64,000 bases of DNA, taken from contig NZ_CAKXZS010000022.1 of assembly GCF_935822925.1 (NCBI RefSeq), positions 1 through 64,000 of the forward strand, read 5' to 3'. Positions within the stretch are counted from its first letter, which is position 1, and every line of letters starts with the position of its first letter. This document shows positions 42,464 to 56,408 of the stretch, piece by piece. Under the pieces are notes generated by a model. The model was not told where the DNA came from and searched no databases. It was given only the letters and a program-made list of their open reading frames with translations. Source of the stretch: Mesorhizobium ventifaucium (GTDB lineage Bacteria > Pseudomonadota > Alphaproteobacteria > Rhizobiales > Rhizobiaceae). The position numbers were made by a program, and so were the translations under genes.

Positions 42464-42484
42464 TAGGACAGTAGTGCTGTCTTA
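42464..42484. promoter_or_regulatory. Inverted repeat upstream of gltB, possible operator
   Basis: TAGGACAG-TAGTG-CTGTCTTA: eight-base arms with one mismatch and a five-base centre, set in the AT-rich part of the region. It is about 225 bases before the gltB start. The form suits an Lrp/AsnC- or LysR-type binding site, or a leader hairpin if transcription starts upstream of it. Confidence 0.45.
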
Positions 42485-42709
42485 TTTTGTCGCACAAAAC
42501 AGGCTGGATTGGCGTATCATTGGGCCTCTCCGGCCGTTGCCGCGAGCGACAGGTGGACAGCCCGGCTCTGGCCTGTACGATTGCCGGATGCGAACCAGGT
42601 CGCCTGGTTCCGCAAGGATTTCGCAAGACGTGCCGCAAGGATGAGAGGGAAGCTCATGCGCTTCCCAACGGAAACCAGCGCCCTAAGGGCTGGCTTGGAG
42701 GACAGGACG

Positions 42710-47458
<4,749 letters not shown>

Positions 47459-47471
47459 GCTTTGGGAGTTG

Positions 47472-47492
47472 CCGGGAAGCCAAGCTTCCCGG
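47472..47492 (+). other. Hairpin between gltB and gltD
   Basis: CCGGGAAGC-CAA-GCTTCCCGG, a perfect nine-pair stem 13 bases after the gltB stop. No T run follows, so it likely stabilises gltB mRNA or tunes the subunit ratio rather than ending transcription. Confidence 0.6.
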
Positions 47493-47602
47493 TCGACGCC
47501 TTCATCAACAATCCTGGCCTCGGACTGAAGGTTGCCATGGCTGCCTTATGAGGTTAACGGGTGCGTCGTCGAGCGCGCCATCTGGACAGCAGGGACTGGA
47601 CT

Positions 47603-49057
47603 ATGGGCAAGGTAACAGGGTTTCTCGAGATCGACCGGCAGGTGCACAAGTACCAGCCGGCTTCCGACCGCATCCGGCATTTTCGCGAGTTCACGCTGCC
47701 GATGTCGGACAAGGAGGTCGAGAAACAGGCCGCACGCTGCATGGATTGTGGCATTCCGTACTGTCACGGGCCGACCGGCTGCCCGGTCCACAACCAGATC
47801 CCGGACTGGAACGACCTCGTCTACAATGGCGACTGGGACAATGCGATCCGCAACCTGCATTCGACCAACAATTTCCCGGAATTCACCGGCCGCATTTGTC
47901 CGGCACCCTGCGAGGAAGCCTGCACGCTGAACCTCGAGGACATCCCGGTCGCCATCAAGACGATCGAGCAGGCGATCGCCGACAAGGCCTATGAAACCGG
48001 TCATATCAGGCCCTATCCGCCGGAAAAGAAATCCGGCAAGCGCGTCGCAATCATTGGCTCGGGGCCGGCCGGCATGGCAGCCGCCCAGCAGCTTGGCCGC
48101 GCCGGCCACGACGTTCACGTCTATGAGCGCGAGAGCCGGCCGGGCGGGCTGATGCGCTACGGCATCCCCGACTTCAAGATCGAGAAGCACTACATCGACC
48201 GCCGCATCGAGCAGATGCAAGGCGAGGGCGTGAGCTTCCATTGCGGGATCAATGTCGGCGTCGACAAGCCGGTGGCGGACTTGTTCGCCGAATATGATGC
48301 TGTGCTCTATTGCGGCGGTTCGGAAACGCCGCGCCCGGCCAACATTCCCGGCGACGATCTCGACGGCGTGCATGACGCGATGCCCTATCTGGTGCAGCAG
48401 AACAAGCGCATAGGCGGCGAGCCGATCCAGTCGGTGGCGTGGCCCTCGCCGCCGATCGTCGCCGGCGGCCAGCATGTCGTCGTCGTCGGCGGCGGCGACA
48501 CCGCCTCCGACTGCGTCGGCACCGCCTTCCGCCAGGGCGCCGTGCGCGTCACCCAGCTCGACATCCGGCCGCAGCCGCCGGAAAAGGAAGACAAGCTTTC
48601 GGTCTGGCCCTACTGGGCGACGAAGATGCGCACCTCGTCCTCGCAGGCGGAAGGCGCCGAGCGCGAGTTCCAGGTGGCGACGCTCGAATTCATCGGCGAG
48701 GACGGCGCGTTGACCGGCGTCAAATGCTGCGAGGTCGATGAAAAGCGCAAGCCGATCGCCGGCACGGAATTCGTCATCCGCGCCGATCTCGCCTTCATCG
48801 CCATCGGCTTTGCCGGGCCGGTCGCCGTCGGGCCGGTGTCGGAGCTGGCTGGCCAAATGACGATCGCCATCGACAGCCGCCGCTCGAACAACGTTGAGGC
48901 CAATGATCGCGACTACAAGACCAGCGTCGAAAAGCTCTATGCGGCGGGCGATGTGCGCCGCGGTCAATCGCTGGTCGTCTGGGCGATCCGCGAGGGCCGT
49001 CAGGCAGCGCGTTCGATCGACGAGGCGCTGATGGGATCGAGCGTGCTGCCGCGCTGA
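47603..49057 (+). CDS. gltD: Glutamate synthase (NADPH) small subunit
   Basis: 484 residues from the ATG at 47603 (GKVTGFLEIDRQ); the frame extends to 47561 without likeness. N-terminal [4Fe-4S] region: Cys46, Cys49, Cys54 and Cys60 (ARCMDCGIPYCHGPTGCP) and a second set at Cys99, Cys103, Cys107 (RICPAPCEEACTLN). The FAD site is KRVAIIGSGPAGMAAAQQL near residue 150 and the NADPH site QHVVVVGGGDTASDCVGTA near 290; the closing AAGDVRRGQSLVVWAIREG binds FAD. It feeds NADPH electrons to GltB. Forms one operon with gltB. Confidence 0.97.
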   Translation: MGKVTGFLEIDRQVHKYQPASDRIRHFREFTLPMSDKEVEKQAARCMDCGIPYCHGPTGCPVHNQIPDWNDLVYNGDWDNAIRNLHSTNNFPEFTGRICPAPCEEACTLNLEDIPVAIKTIEQAIADKAYETGHIRPYPPEKKSGKRVAIIGSGPAGMAAAQQLGRAGHDVHVYERESRPGGLMRYGIPDFKIEKHYIDRRIEQMQGEGVSFHCGINVGVDKPVADLFAEYDAVLYCGGSETPRPANIPGDDLDGVHDAMPYLVQQNKRIGGEPIQSVAWPSPPIVAGGQHVVVVGGGDTASDCVGTAFRQGAVRVTQLDIRPQPPEKEDKLSVWPYWATKMRTSSSQAEGAEREFQVATLEFIGEDGALTGVKCCEVDEKRKPIAGTEFVIRADLAFIAIGFAGPVAVGPVSELAGQMTIAIDSRRSNNVEANDRDYKTSVEKLYAAGDVRRGQSLVVWAIREGRQAARSIDEALMGSSVLPR

Positions 49058-49191
49058 GACCGTTCGGAAACTCTACTCCCGCGGCCATCTGAGGGCGTTT
49101 CTGCGCTTCCGGCCTTCGCCGGCCGAAGCACTTGTGAGCGGTCGTGGCAGTTAAAGCTACGGCCGGGCGTAGGCCGGCGGCCGGAGCAGGT

Positions 49192-50427
49192 TTACGGAGT
49201 GATCGCCGTGGTCGTTTCGGGCACGGCCGGCGCCGCAGGCTGCTTCCTTGGCGGCCAGGAAAAATCGTCGGCGCGGCCGGGCGAAGCAGCTGATGCCTTA
49301 CCCCCGACGACGCGTTTTTCGCCGGGCCCGTCCGCCTGTGCCGGCGCTGCGGCGCCGAGAAGTTCCGAACCGCCGTCGAGTGCCGGATCGCTGAGCAGCA
49401 TCGGCACGGTGCGGTCGACGGGCATGGGTGTCGGGGCCGGCGCCCCGACGGGAGCGCCGGCTGGCGCATACGCTGCCAGTGTGCCCGGAGGCGAGGTCAT
49501 TCCAAGGATCTTCAGCAAGGGTTTTTCGGCATAGAAGGCGAGCTTGCGTTTGCCGGCTTTCGACACACGGATGCCGTCGTCGGTGCGCAGGCGCACCGGC
49601 TGGCCGTTGATATCAGGCCCGCTGGTGACAAAGGCGCCGTCCTCGTCGACGAACCCGTCCCAGATGTCGATGAATTCGCCGCCATGACTCTCGGCCGTCG
49701 AGCGGTAGATTTCGTTGAAAGCCAACATGTCGGAGGTCATCTTCGGCGCCTTGAAGGCCGGCATGCCGACCCACAGATACGGCACCTTGGCCGATGCGAT
49801 GGCCTTGCCGAACGCTTCGGTACGGCGTTCATATTCCTTGGTCCAGGCCTCGGACCGCGGCTGTTCGCGTTCACCGTTGACACGCATCTGCTGCCGATCG
49901 TTGGAGCCCAGCATGACGATCACGGCCGCCGGCTTTTCGGTCTCGATCAGCGACTTGATCTGTTCAGGCCAGTTGTAGAAATCGTCACGCGCGAAACCGG
50001 ACGAACCATTGCTGCGAACGACGATCCTGACCTTGGTGTTTTCGGCAAAGGCGGTATCGAGACCTTCGGCGAGGCCGGTCGCCATGAAATCGCCGACCAC
50101 CAGAACGGTGCGGGCATCCGGCGCCTTCTCGACAATGGGGGCTGCCGGCTCAGCCGGCCGGCGCGGCGCGGCACGGGGCTTTCTGGCTTTTGGCTTGCGT
50201 GGCCCGATCCTCTGAATCTGTCGCGGCTGAATCAGTCGCGGCGGCTCCACCCGCTCGCTTCGGCGCAGAAACAACAAGTCGCGCAGCGACCAGCCACGCC
50301 TTTGTTCTTCCTGCGCCACGGCCGGCGTGTGAAAGACGGCGGCAGTGCCGACGGCCAGGACGGCAATAGCCAGAATCAGGATCGGCACGCGACGAAGGAT
50401 CACACGAATACGCGCAGCCGAAACCAA
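49192..50427 (-). CDS. SGNH-hydrolase-like DUF459 periplasmic protein
   Basis: 411 residues from a TTG at 50427 preceded by GGAGACGG. An N-terminal membrane/signal segment (PILILAIAVLAVGTAAVFH) is followed by a basic, proline-rich linker (RKPKARKPRAAPRR). The SGNH-like core has VLVVGDFMATGLAEGLD near residue 108, AAVIVMLGSNDRQQM near 167 and a SKAGKRKLAFY segment near the end; the usual nucleophile Ser in GDS is replaced by Phe (GDFMATGL), as in other DUF459 proteins. A Pro/Ala-rich tail of 90 residues follows. The family may act on cell-wall or polysaccharide esters; activity is unproven. Confidence 0.8.
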   Translation of the reverse strand: MVSAARIRVILRRVPILILAIAVLAVGTAAVFHTPAVAQEEQRRGWSLRDLLFLRRSERVEPPRLIQPRQIQRIGPRKPKARKPRAAPRRPAEPAAPIVEKAPDARTVLVVGDFMATGLAEGLDTAFAENTKVRIVVRSNGSSGFARDDFYNWPEQIKSLIETEKPAAVIVMLGSNDRQQMRVNGEREQPRSEAWTKEYERRTEAFGKAIASAKVPYLWVGMPAFKAPKMTSDMLAFNEIYRSTAESHGGEFIDIWDGFVDEDGAFVTSGPDINGQPVRLRTDDGIRVSKAGKRKLAFYAEKPLLKILGMTSPPGTLAAYAPAGAPVGAPAPTPMPVDRTVPMLLSDPALDGGSELLGAAAPAQADGPGEKRVVGGKASAASPGRADDFSWPPRKQPAAPAVPETTTAITP

Positions 50428-50555
50428 TTACCGTCTCCATCCCTTAGGAGCGCCGGACTCCAATACAACCGTGCCGCCGCTCTTATCTTGATTGAGCATC
50501 GGATTCCTCAAAACCGGTTTGGGTCCGATGCTCCAGGTGTGCCCCTTATGCGAGG

Positions 50556-51782
50556 CTAGTTCTGCCTGAGCCATTTGAGCACTTCCATGCTCGGATGTCC
50601 GTCCTGGGTCAGGCCAGCCTTTGCCTGGAAGGCCATGATGGCGGCTCTCGATCCCTCGCCGATCTTGCCGTCGAACTTGCCGTCGTAGTAGCCGTACTGG
50701 GAAAGCCGTTGCTGAAGCTCCTGCCGCTCCTCGAAGGAGAGCTTCGTGAAAGGCCGCTTCCAGTCCTGCACAAGCCCACCATGGCCGGCGATTTCGTCGG
50801 CAAGAAGGCCAACGGCAACCGCGTATTTGTCGGCATTGTTGTAGCGCTTGATGACCGAAAAATTCTTGACCATCAGGAAAGCCGGGCCGCCGCGGCCGCC
50901 TGGCACCTTCAGCGTGGCCTTCTCCGCGCTATTCCTGAACGGCTTGCCGTTGACACGCGTGACACCCAGCGCTTGCCATTGCGACAACGACTTCGATCCG
51001 GCCGGGAACTTCTTTCCGTTGGGAAGGCTGACTTCATAGCCCCAGGTCTTGCCGGCCTGCCAGCCGTTCTTCCTGAGCAGATTGGCGGCCGTTGCCAATG
51101 CATCGGGAATCGAATTCCAGATGTCGCGCTTGCCGTCACCGTCCATGTCGACCGCATAGGCCTGATAGCTGGTGGGAATGAACTGGGTATGGCCCATGGC
51201 GCCGGCCCATGAGCCACTGAGGTGGCTTTTATCGATGTCGCCCCTTTGCAGGATCTTCAGCGCCGCGATCAACTGTGTGCGGGCAAACTTCGATCGTCTC
51301 GAATCGGCATAGCCAAGCGTTGCCAGCGAACGCACGACATTGCGCATGACATCGTCGCGCTTGAGGATTTCGCCGTAGTTCGATTCCATCGACCAGATCG
51401 CCAGTAGGATGTGACGGTCGACGCCGTATCTTGCCTCGATCCTGTCCAGCCACGGCTTCCACTTCCTGGCCATCTGCTTGCCAACAGCGACCGATTGGTC
51501 ATGGACGCGGTTGTCGAAATAGTCCCAGGCGGGCGCGGTGAATTCGGGTTGATAACGGGCTTTTTCCAGCACGACCGGGTCGGCATCGCTGATGCCCTCG
51601 AATGCGCGGTCGTAAACGGCGCCGGAAACGCCGCTCCGCACCGCGGTGGCGCGGAAACTCGCCACCCATTGCCGGAAACCGGCGTCGGCAACAGCCGATC
51701 CGGTTGAAATCAGCAAGGCAAGCGAAAGGCTGGCGGCCGCAACGATGCTTGTGAAGCGCTTTGCGGCGTTGCGAACGGACAT
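50556..51782 (-). CDS. Lytic murein transglycosylase (SltB/MltB family) with peptidoglycan-binding domain
   Basis: 408 residues. Signal peptide to about residue 33. The SLT_2 domain (about 35-325) has the catalytic Glu133 in LLAIWSMESNYGEIL, SWAGAMGHTQFIPTSYQAYAVD and GDGKRDIWNSIPDALATAANLL. The last 60 residues are a PG_binding_1 repeat (LQQRLSQYGYYDGKFDGKIG, SRAAIMAFQAKAG). It cleaves the MurNAc-GlcNAc bond to give anhydro ends in the periplasm. No lipobox is present, so it is soluble. Neighbour genes also act at the envelope. Confidence 0.93.
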   Translation of the reverse strand: MSVRNAAKRFTSIVAAASLSLALLISTGSAVADAGFRQWVASFRATAVRSGVSGAVYDRAFEGISDADPVVLEKARYQPEFTAPAWDYFDNRVHDQSVAVGKQMARKWKPWLDRIEARYGVDRHILLAIWSMESNYGEILKRDDVMRNVVRSLATLGYADSRRSKFARTQLIAALKILQRGDIDKSHLSGSWAGAMGHTQFIPTSYQAYAVDMDGDGKRDIWNSIPDALATAANLLRKNGWQAGKTWGYEVSLPNGKKFPAGSKSLSQWQALGVTRVNGKPFRNSAEKATLKVPGGRGGPAFLMVKNFSVIKRYNNADKYAVAVGLLADEIAGHGGLVQDWKRPFTKLSFEERQELQQRLSQYGYYDGKFDGKIGEGSRAAIMAFQAKAGLTQDGHPSMEVLKWLRQN

Positions 51783-51993
51783 CTATTCCTCCTTCTTCAT
51801 CACAGGAAGATCATTCATCGCCGAACCCGGTTAGCATTTAGTTTACCATAGGTGCCGTTGGGAACGAAAAGGCGGGTGGGTGCTTTACGGACTACAGTTT
51901 TTTCTGACCAGCCGTTCCATAATCCCAGATTCCGGCACGAAAATGTCTTGAAGCGGGATTGCCGAACAACCTTAGAAGCGGATATTTGACAGC

Positions 51994-52899
51994 ATGAAGA
52001 GAGTTCGCAAGGCAGTTTTCCCGGTCGCTGGCCTCGGCACGCGTTTTCTCCCGGCCACCAAGGCCATACCCAAGGAAATGCTGACCGTCGTCGACAGGCC
52101 AGTCATCCAGTATGTGGTCGACGAGGCACGCGAAGCCGGCATCGAGCATTTCATCTTCGTGACCGGACGCAACAAGGCGGTCATCGAGGACCATTTCGAC
52201 GTTCAGTTCGAACTCTATGACACGCTCGCCCAGCGCGGCAAGGACGACGAGCTCGCCCGCCTGCAGCGGCTGCAACCTTCGCCAGGGCAGACCAGCTTCA
52301 CCCGCCAGCAGGTGCCGCTTGGCCTTGGCCATGCCGTCTGGTGTGCCCGCGAGCTGGTCGGCGACGAGCCCTTCGCGCTGCTTTTGCCCGATATGATCAT
52401 GCAGTCCGAAAAAAGCTGCATGAAGGAGATGGTCGAGCTTTATGCCGAGACCGGCAACAACATCGTCGCGGTTCAGGAATGCGACCCCGCCGAGGCCCAT
52501 AAATACGGCATCGTCGGCCGTGGCGAGGATACGCATCACGGTTTCCGCATTACCGGTATGGTGGAGAAGCCGAAGACCGGCACGGCGCCCTCCAATCTAT
52601 ACATCAACGGGCGCTACATCCTGCAGCCGGAGATATTTGGGATTCTCGAAGGCCAGGAGAAGGGCGCCGGCAATGAGATACAACTCACCGACGCGATGCT
52701 GAAGCTGGAGAAGCAGCAGCCCTTCTATGGCTGCCACTACCGGGGGCGCACCTTCGATTGCGGATCGCCGGAAGGCTTTGTCGAGGCCAACGTCGCCTTC
52801 GCGCTGTGGCGCAGCGACATGAACGGCCGCATGGCGGGCATTATCAGCAGGCTTCTCGACGAGATGAAACCGTCACAGCAGCGTGGCGCGGCGTTCTAA
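51994..52899 (+). CDS. galU: UTP-glucose-1-phosphate uridylyltransferase
   Basis: 301 residues. Nucleotidyl-transferase signature GLGTRFLPATKAIPKEML at 13-30, uridine-site LGLGHAVWCAREL near 107, LPDMIM near 129, VEKPKTGTAPSNLYINGRYIL near 190 and GAGNEIQLTDAM near 222. It makes UDP-glucose for exopolysaccharide, LPS core, cyclic glucan and trehalose; rhizobial copies are also called exoN. Good spacing from both neighbours, likely single-gene transcript. Confidence 0.95.
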   Translation: MKRVRKAVFPVAGLGTRFLPATKAIPKEMLTVVDRPVIQYVVDEAREAGIEHFIFVTGRNKAVIEDHFDVQFELYDTLAQRGKDDELARLQRLQPSPGQTSFTRQQVPLGLGHAVWCARELVGDEPFALLLPDMIMQSEKSCMKEMVELYAETGNNIVAVQECDPAEAHKYGIVGRGEDTHHGFRITGMVEKPKTGTAPSNLYINGRYILQPEIFGILEGQEKGAGNEIQLTDAMLKLEKQQPFYGCHYRGRTFDCGSPEGFVEANVAFALWRSDMNGRMAGIISRLLDEMKPSQQRGAAF

Positions 52900-52975
52900 G
52901 CCGCGTTCAGGTCTCGAAAACCACCGTGCTCGCCACCGCCTGACCCGAATCCTGGGACACCTCCAACCGCTTGGT

Positions 52976-54730
52976 TTACGGCTGCAGCGTCACGCCGACA
53001 AAGATGCTGTGGGCGGTGTAGTCGCGGCCCTCGAGGTTGCTGATCTGTTTTTCAGTTCTGGCGCGGGTGGTCAGTCCGGCATATCGGTTCAGCCACCATG
53101 TCAATCCGGCCTCGGCGCTCAGCGTCAGATCGTGGCCGTCGGACCCGATGTAGTCGCGCCAGCCCACGCCGAAAGCTGCGTTGCCAATCAGGTTGGCACG
53201 GATTTCCCGCTCGCCCGTCAGGAGGCCGGAGTAAAGGATGTCGCCGCTTTCGTTGGCGGTTGTCGTGCCCTCGACGGTCGTTTGTCCGATGAGGCCAATC
53301 GTGGTGCCGCGTTCCGGCGACCATCTGAGGTCGGCGTTCACCGTGGCACCCGAAATTGCCGGCAGCCGGTCGTCGTCGATCGCCTCGCGCAGCCAGCCGG
53401 CCGAGAATTCGCCGGCAAGCTTCTCGCCGAGGTCGAGCTCGGCGCCGGCCCGAATCCCAAACCCCGTCGAGGATCGTTCGAAACCATTGGTGTCCACGCG
53501 CAAATCATAGACCCGGCGGCCGATTTCGACTTCGGTGAAGGGGGTGATAGCGGGGGAAATCTCGTAGCCGGTGCGCAAGGTGGCGGTATAGAGCGTCGAG
53601 TCGCGGTCTTTCTGCGACAGCGTTCCGCCCGTCGAAAGCCTGGCGTCGCCGTAGATGTCATGCTCGACTGCGCCGGTGAGGGCGAAGCGCATCTTGCCGG
53701 CATCCTTCTCGACCGCGAGGCTGCTGTTAATGCTCTGACGCACCGGCTGCTCGACGGTGCCTTCGATGACGACCGGCGACGAAGCCGATTCCGGCGCCGC
53801 CTCGTAACCAAGGTTCGCGATAGCGCGCAGATCGTTGTCGAGGTCGATATTGAGCGTGCCGTCGACAGCGCCCCGTGCCTCCTCAACCTCGTCGCCCGAT
53901 ATGGTCTTGAGAAAGATGCCATAGCCGTCGATGACAGCCGAATTCTCGCGCCAGTCGGAGATGGCATTGAAGCGCAGCGCCGTTTCGGACAGCAGGGCCG
54001 GCTTTCCTTCGCTGCTTGAATCGGCATTTGACGACGCCCTCAGGCCCTGCTCGAGCGTCGGCCTGATCACGAAGGAGCCGAGTTTGATGCCGGTGGCGGC
54101 GAACGGGTCGTCCTCGGCCCTCCTGTCCCGGCCTTCGATGGCTTCGACGCGCTCGGCGCCCGGATCGAGCTGCCTGTCGGCGGAATCGATGGTCACGGCA
54201 CGGGAATTGACTGGGTCCTGGTCGGTCGCGGCGCTGTCCTCGCCATCCGTCGTGACCGTCGTCGCGGTGGCGGCCTGTGTCTCGGCGGCTTGTGTCTCGG
54301 CGGCTTCGTCTCGATCGGCTGCGCCCTGCGTTGCGCTCGATGGCCGGCGCGGCGGGATTGGAGCGGGCGTGTCTGCAAACGGATCGTCGGTTGCGTCCGG
54401 CGGATCAAAAATACTGCCGGTCGCGGGTGCCGTGTCGTCGTCCTGCACGGCGCCCGGGCTGGCCGGCTGATAGGTGGGCGTCGGCGCAGTGCTCTGCGTG
54501 GTTGCACCGGCCTGCGCCGTCTGGTCCTGGGCATTGGCCAGGCTCAATTGCCTGGTCTTGCGCTGCTGGTCTTCCAGAATCGCCGATTCGGAAACCTCGC
54601 CGCGCAGCTCGGTCACCTGGGCATAGGGCTGCGCAGGCCGCAGCAAGGCGAAGACGCTGGTCGCCAGCAGCAAGGCGCAGACCGCTTTGCCGTTTCGTCC
54701 TCTTTTCTTCTCTGGCTGGGCCCCGGACAT
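52976..54730 (-). CDS. Outer membrane beta-barrel protein (BBP2-like)
   Basis: About 584 residues; ATG at 54730 preferred over an in-frame GTG at 54739. A signal segment (GKAVCALLLATSVFALL) follows a basic start. Residues about 35-215 are low-complexity and acidic, rich in Thr, Ala, Pro and Asp, with no fold visible. From about 220 the protein shows alternating amphipathic strands (GIKLGSFVIRPTLEQGLRAS, and repeated TYTATLRTGYEI-type strands) ending in an aromatic-containing IFVGVTLQP, as in outer-membrane barrels of the Rhizobiales BBP2 group. Function may be porin or surface-polymer export; not known. Confidence 0.8.
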   Translation of the reverse strand: MSGAQPEKKRGRNGKAVCALLLATSVFALLRPAQPYAQVTELRGEVSESAILEDQQRKTRQLSLANAQDQTAQAGATTQSTAPTPTYQPASPGAVQDDDTAPATGSIFDPPDATDDPFADTPAPIPPRRPSSATQGAADRDEAAETQAAETQAATATTVTTDGEDSAATDQDPVNSRAVTIDSADRQLDPGAERVEAIEGRDRRAEDDPFAATGIKLGSFVIRPTLEQGLRASSNADSSSEGKPALLSETALRFNAISDWRENSAVIDGYGIFLKTISGDEVEEARGAVDGTLNIDLDNDLRAIANLGYEAAPESASSPVVIEGTVEQPVRQSINSSLAVEKDAGKMRFALTGAVEHDIYGDARLSTGGTLSQKDRDSTLYTATLRTGYEISPAITPFTEVEIGRRVYDLRVDTNGFERSSTGFGIRAGAELDLGEKLAGEFSAGWLREAIDDDRLPAISGATVNADLRWSPERGTTIGLIGQTTVEGTTTANESGDILYSGLLTGEREIRANLIGNAAFGVGWRDYIGSDGHDLTLSAEAGLTWWLNRYAGLTTRARTEKQISNLEGRDYTAHSIFVGVTLQP

Positions 54731-54892
54731 CGCTACCACTGCTTGCGCGGCGCACGCGCGCCATACTTACCGAACCGTAAACGGGGATGGTTAACGCAGG
54801 GTTGAGGCAGCGGTCGATCAAAGCCCGCCGGATGGCTGGCGGATGGCAATTCCGTTGGACAGGCGCGCGGCAAAGCGCTAATCGCATCAGCC

Positions 54893-55894
54893 ATGCATGC
54901 GGGATCCCCAGACAAGAAGCGGCTCGATGGGCAGGCTTCGATCGCCTCGGCGCTTAGAACGGTAGCGACCGAGCAGGCCGGTGTCGCGGCGCTGGCGGCC
55001 GCGCTCGAAAACGGATTGACCGAACCGTTCGCGCGCGCCGTCGATATGGTGTCGCAGATTGCCGGCCGCGTCATCGTCACCGGCGTTGGCAAGAGCGGCC
55101 ATATCGGCTCAAAGATCGCGGCGACGCTCGCCTCGACCGGCACGCCGGCTTTCTTCGTCCATTCTGCCGAAGCCAATCATGGCGACCTCGGCATGATCGC
55201 CAGGGACGACGCCATCATCGCCTTGTCGTGGTCGGGCGAGAGCCGCGAGCTCAAGGGCATCATCGCCTATTCCAGGCGCTTCTCGATTCCGCTGATCGCA
55301 GTCACCGCCGGAGAGCGATCGGCGCTGGCGCGGGCGGCCGATGTGGTGCTTTTGCTGCCGCGTGCGCCGGAAGCCTGCCCGCACGGCCTGGCGCCGACGA
55401 CATCGACGCTGCTGCAACTGGTGATCGGCGATGCACTGGCCATCGCGCTGCTCGAAGCGCGCGGCTTCACGCCGGACCATTTCCGCACCTTCCATCCCGG
55501 TGGGCAACTTGGCGCCAATCTGACGCAGATCCGCGACATCATGCATGTCGGCGACAGGCTGCCGCTGGTGCCTTCCGGCACTGGAATGCACGAAGCGATT
55601 CTCGAATTGTCGCGCAAGGGGTTTGGCTGCGTCGCGATAATTGCTGCGGATGGTGCGCTGATCGGCATTATCACCGACGGCGACATCAGGCGCCACATCG
55701 GCAGCAATCTTCTGGCAATGAGCGTCGATCAGGTCATGACCAAGGAGCCGAAGACGGCCGGACCGGATACGCTGGTGGCGACGGCGCTGCAGACGATCAA
55801 CAGTTCGACCATCTCCAGCCTGATGGTTGTCGAAGGCAGACGGCCGGTCGGACTTGTCCATCTGCATGACCTGCTGCGCATCGGCGCGGCCTGA
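54893..55894 (+). CDS. kdsD: Arabinose-5-phosphate isomerase (KdsD/KpsF family)
   Basis: 333 residues. The SIS domain (about 40-185) has VIVTGVGKSGHIGSKIAATL near residue 60, FFVHSAEANHGDLGM and ALSWSGESRELKGI. HGLAPTTSTLLQL and FHPGGQLGANL are specific to this family. Two CBS domains fill 205-330 (IMHVGDRLPLV, GIITDGDIRRHIG, VMTKEPKTAGPDTLV, SSLMVVEGRRPVGLVHLHDL). It converts ribulose-5-phosphate to arabinose-5-phosphate for Kdo and LPS synthesis. The upstream region is shared with the divergent barrel gene. Confidence 0.94.
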   Translation: MHAGSPDKKRLDGQASIASALRTVATEQAGVAALAAALENGLTEPFARAVDMVSQIAGRVIVTGVGKSGHIGSKIAATLASTGTPAFFVHSAEANHGDLGMIARDDAIIALSWSGESRELKGIIAYSRRFSIPLIAVTAGERSALARAADVVLLLPRAPEACPHGLAPTTSTLLQLVIGDALAIALLEARGFTPDHFRTFHPGGQLGANLTQIRDIMHVGDRLPLVPSGTGMHEAILELSRKGFGCVAIIAADGALIGIITDGDIRRHIGSNLLAMSVDQVMTKEPKTAGPDTLVATALQTINSSTISSLMVVEGRRPVGLVHLHDLLRIGAA

Positions 55895-55933
55895 GAGTTC
55901 TCAGGCCTAGGTCGCTCGCCGGAGATGGTGGGC

Positions 55934-56404
55934 TCAGTCCAGGACCGCCTCGACCGTCAGTTCCAGATCGGTGTCGGCCGCGCCCGTCACGCGCACCTGC
56001 GTGCCGGCCGGCAGGTCGGGGCCGGAGACGCGCCATAGCGTGTCGCCCAGCTTTATGCGGCCGCGGCCGTCCCTGATCGGCTCGTCCAGGGTGGCCATCC
56101 TGCCGATCATCTGTGCGCCGCGGCGGTTGAGCAGTGGCTGGTCGGTGCCATCATCGCGCCCGCCCACCAGTCTCTTGCCGACATAGGTTGAAACCAGCGA
56201 CATCGCCAGGAAAGCGAGAACCTGGATCTGCCAGGTCCAGAAGACCGCGTCCCAGATAAGCAGTGACACCACGCCGATCAGCAGCGCGGCGATGCCGATC
56301 CACAGCATGAATATGCCCGGTGCGATGACCTCCATCACCAGGAGGACGAAGCCGAGAACCATCCAAACCCAGGGGCCGAGTTCGGAAACGATGCGGTCGA
56401 ACAT
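55934..56404 (-). CDS. NfeD-family membrane protein (short form)
   Basis: 156 residues. Three to four N-terminal membrane spans (WVWMVLGFVLLVMEVIAPGIFMLW, AALLIGVVSLLIW, VLAFLAMSLVSTYVG) precede a soluble OB-fold domain of about 70 residues (GRMATLDEPIRDGRGRIKLGDTLW, AGTQVRVTGAADTDLELTVE). Short NfeD proteins partner SPFH proteins in membrane microdomains. It starts 4 bases after the SPFH gene stop and forms an operon with it. It lacks the serine-protease domain of the long form. Confidence 0.92.
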   Translation of the reverse strand: MFDRIVSELGPWVWMVLGFVLLVMEVIAPGIFMLWIGIAALLIGVVSLLIWDAVFWTWQIQVLAFLAMSLVSTYVGKRLVGGRDDGTDQPLLNRRGAQMIGRMATLDEPIRDGRGRIKLGDTLWRVSGPDLPAGTQVRVTGAADTDLELTVEAVLD

Positions 56405-56408
56405 GGCC

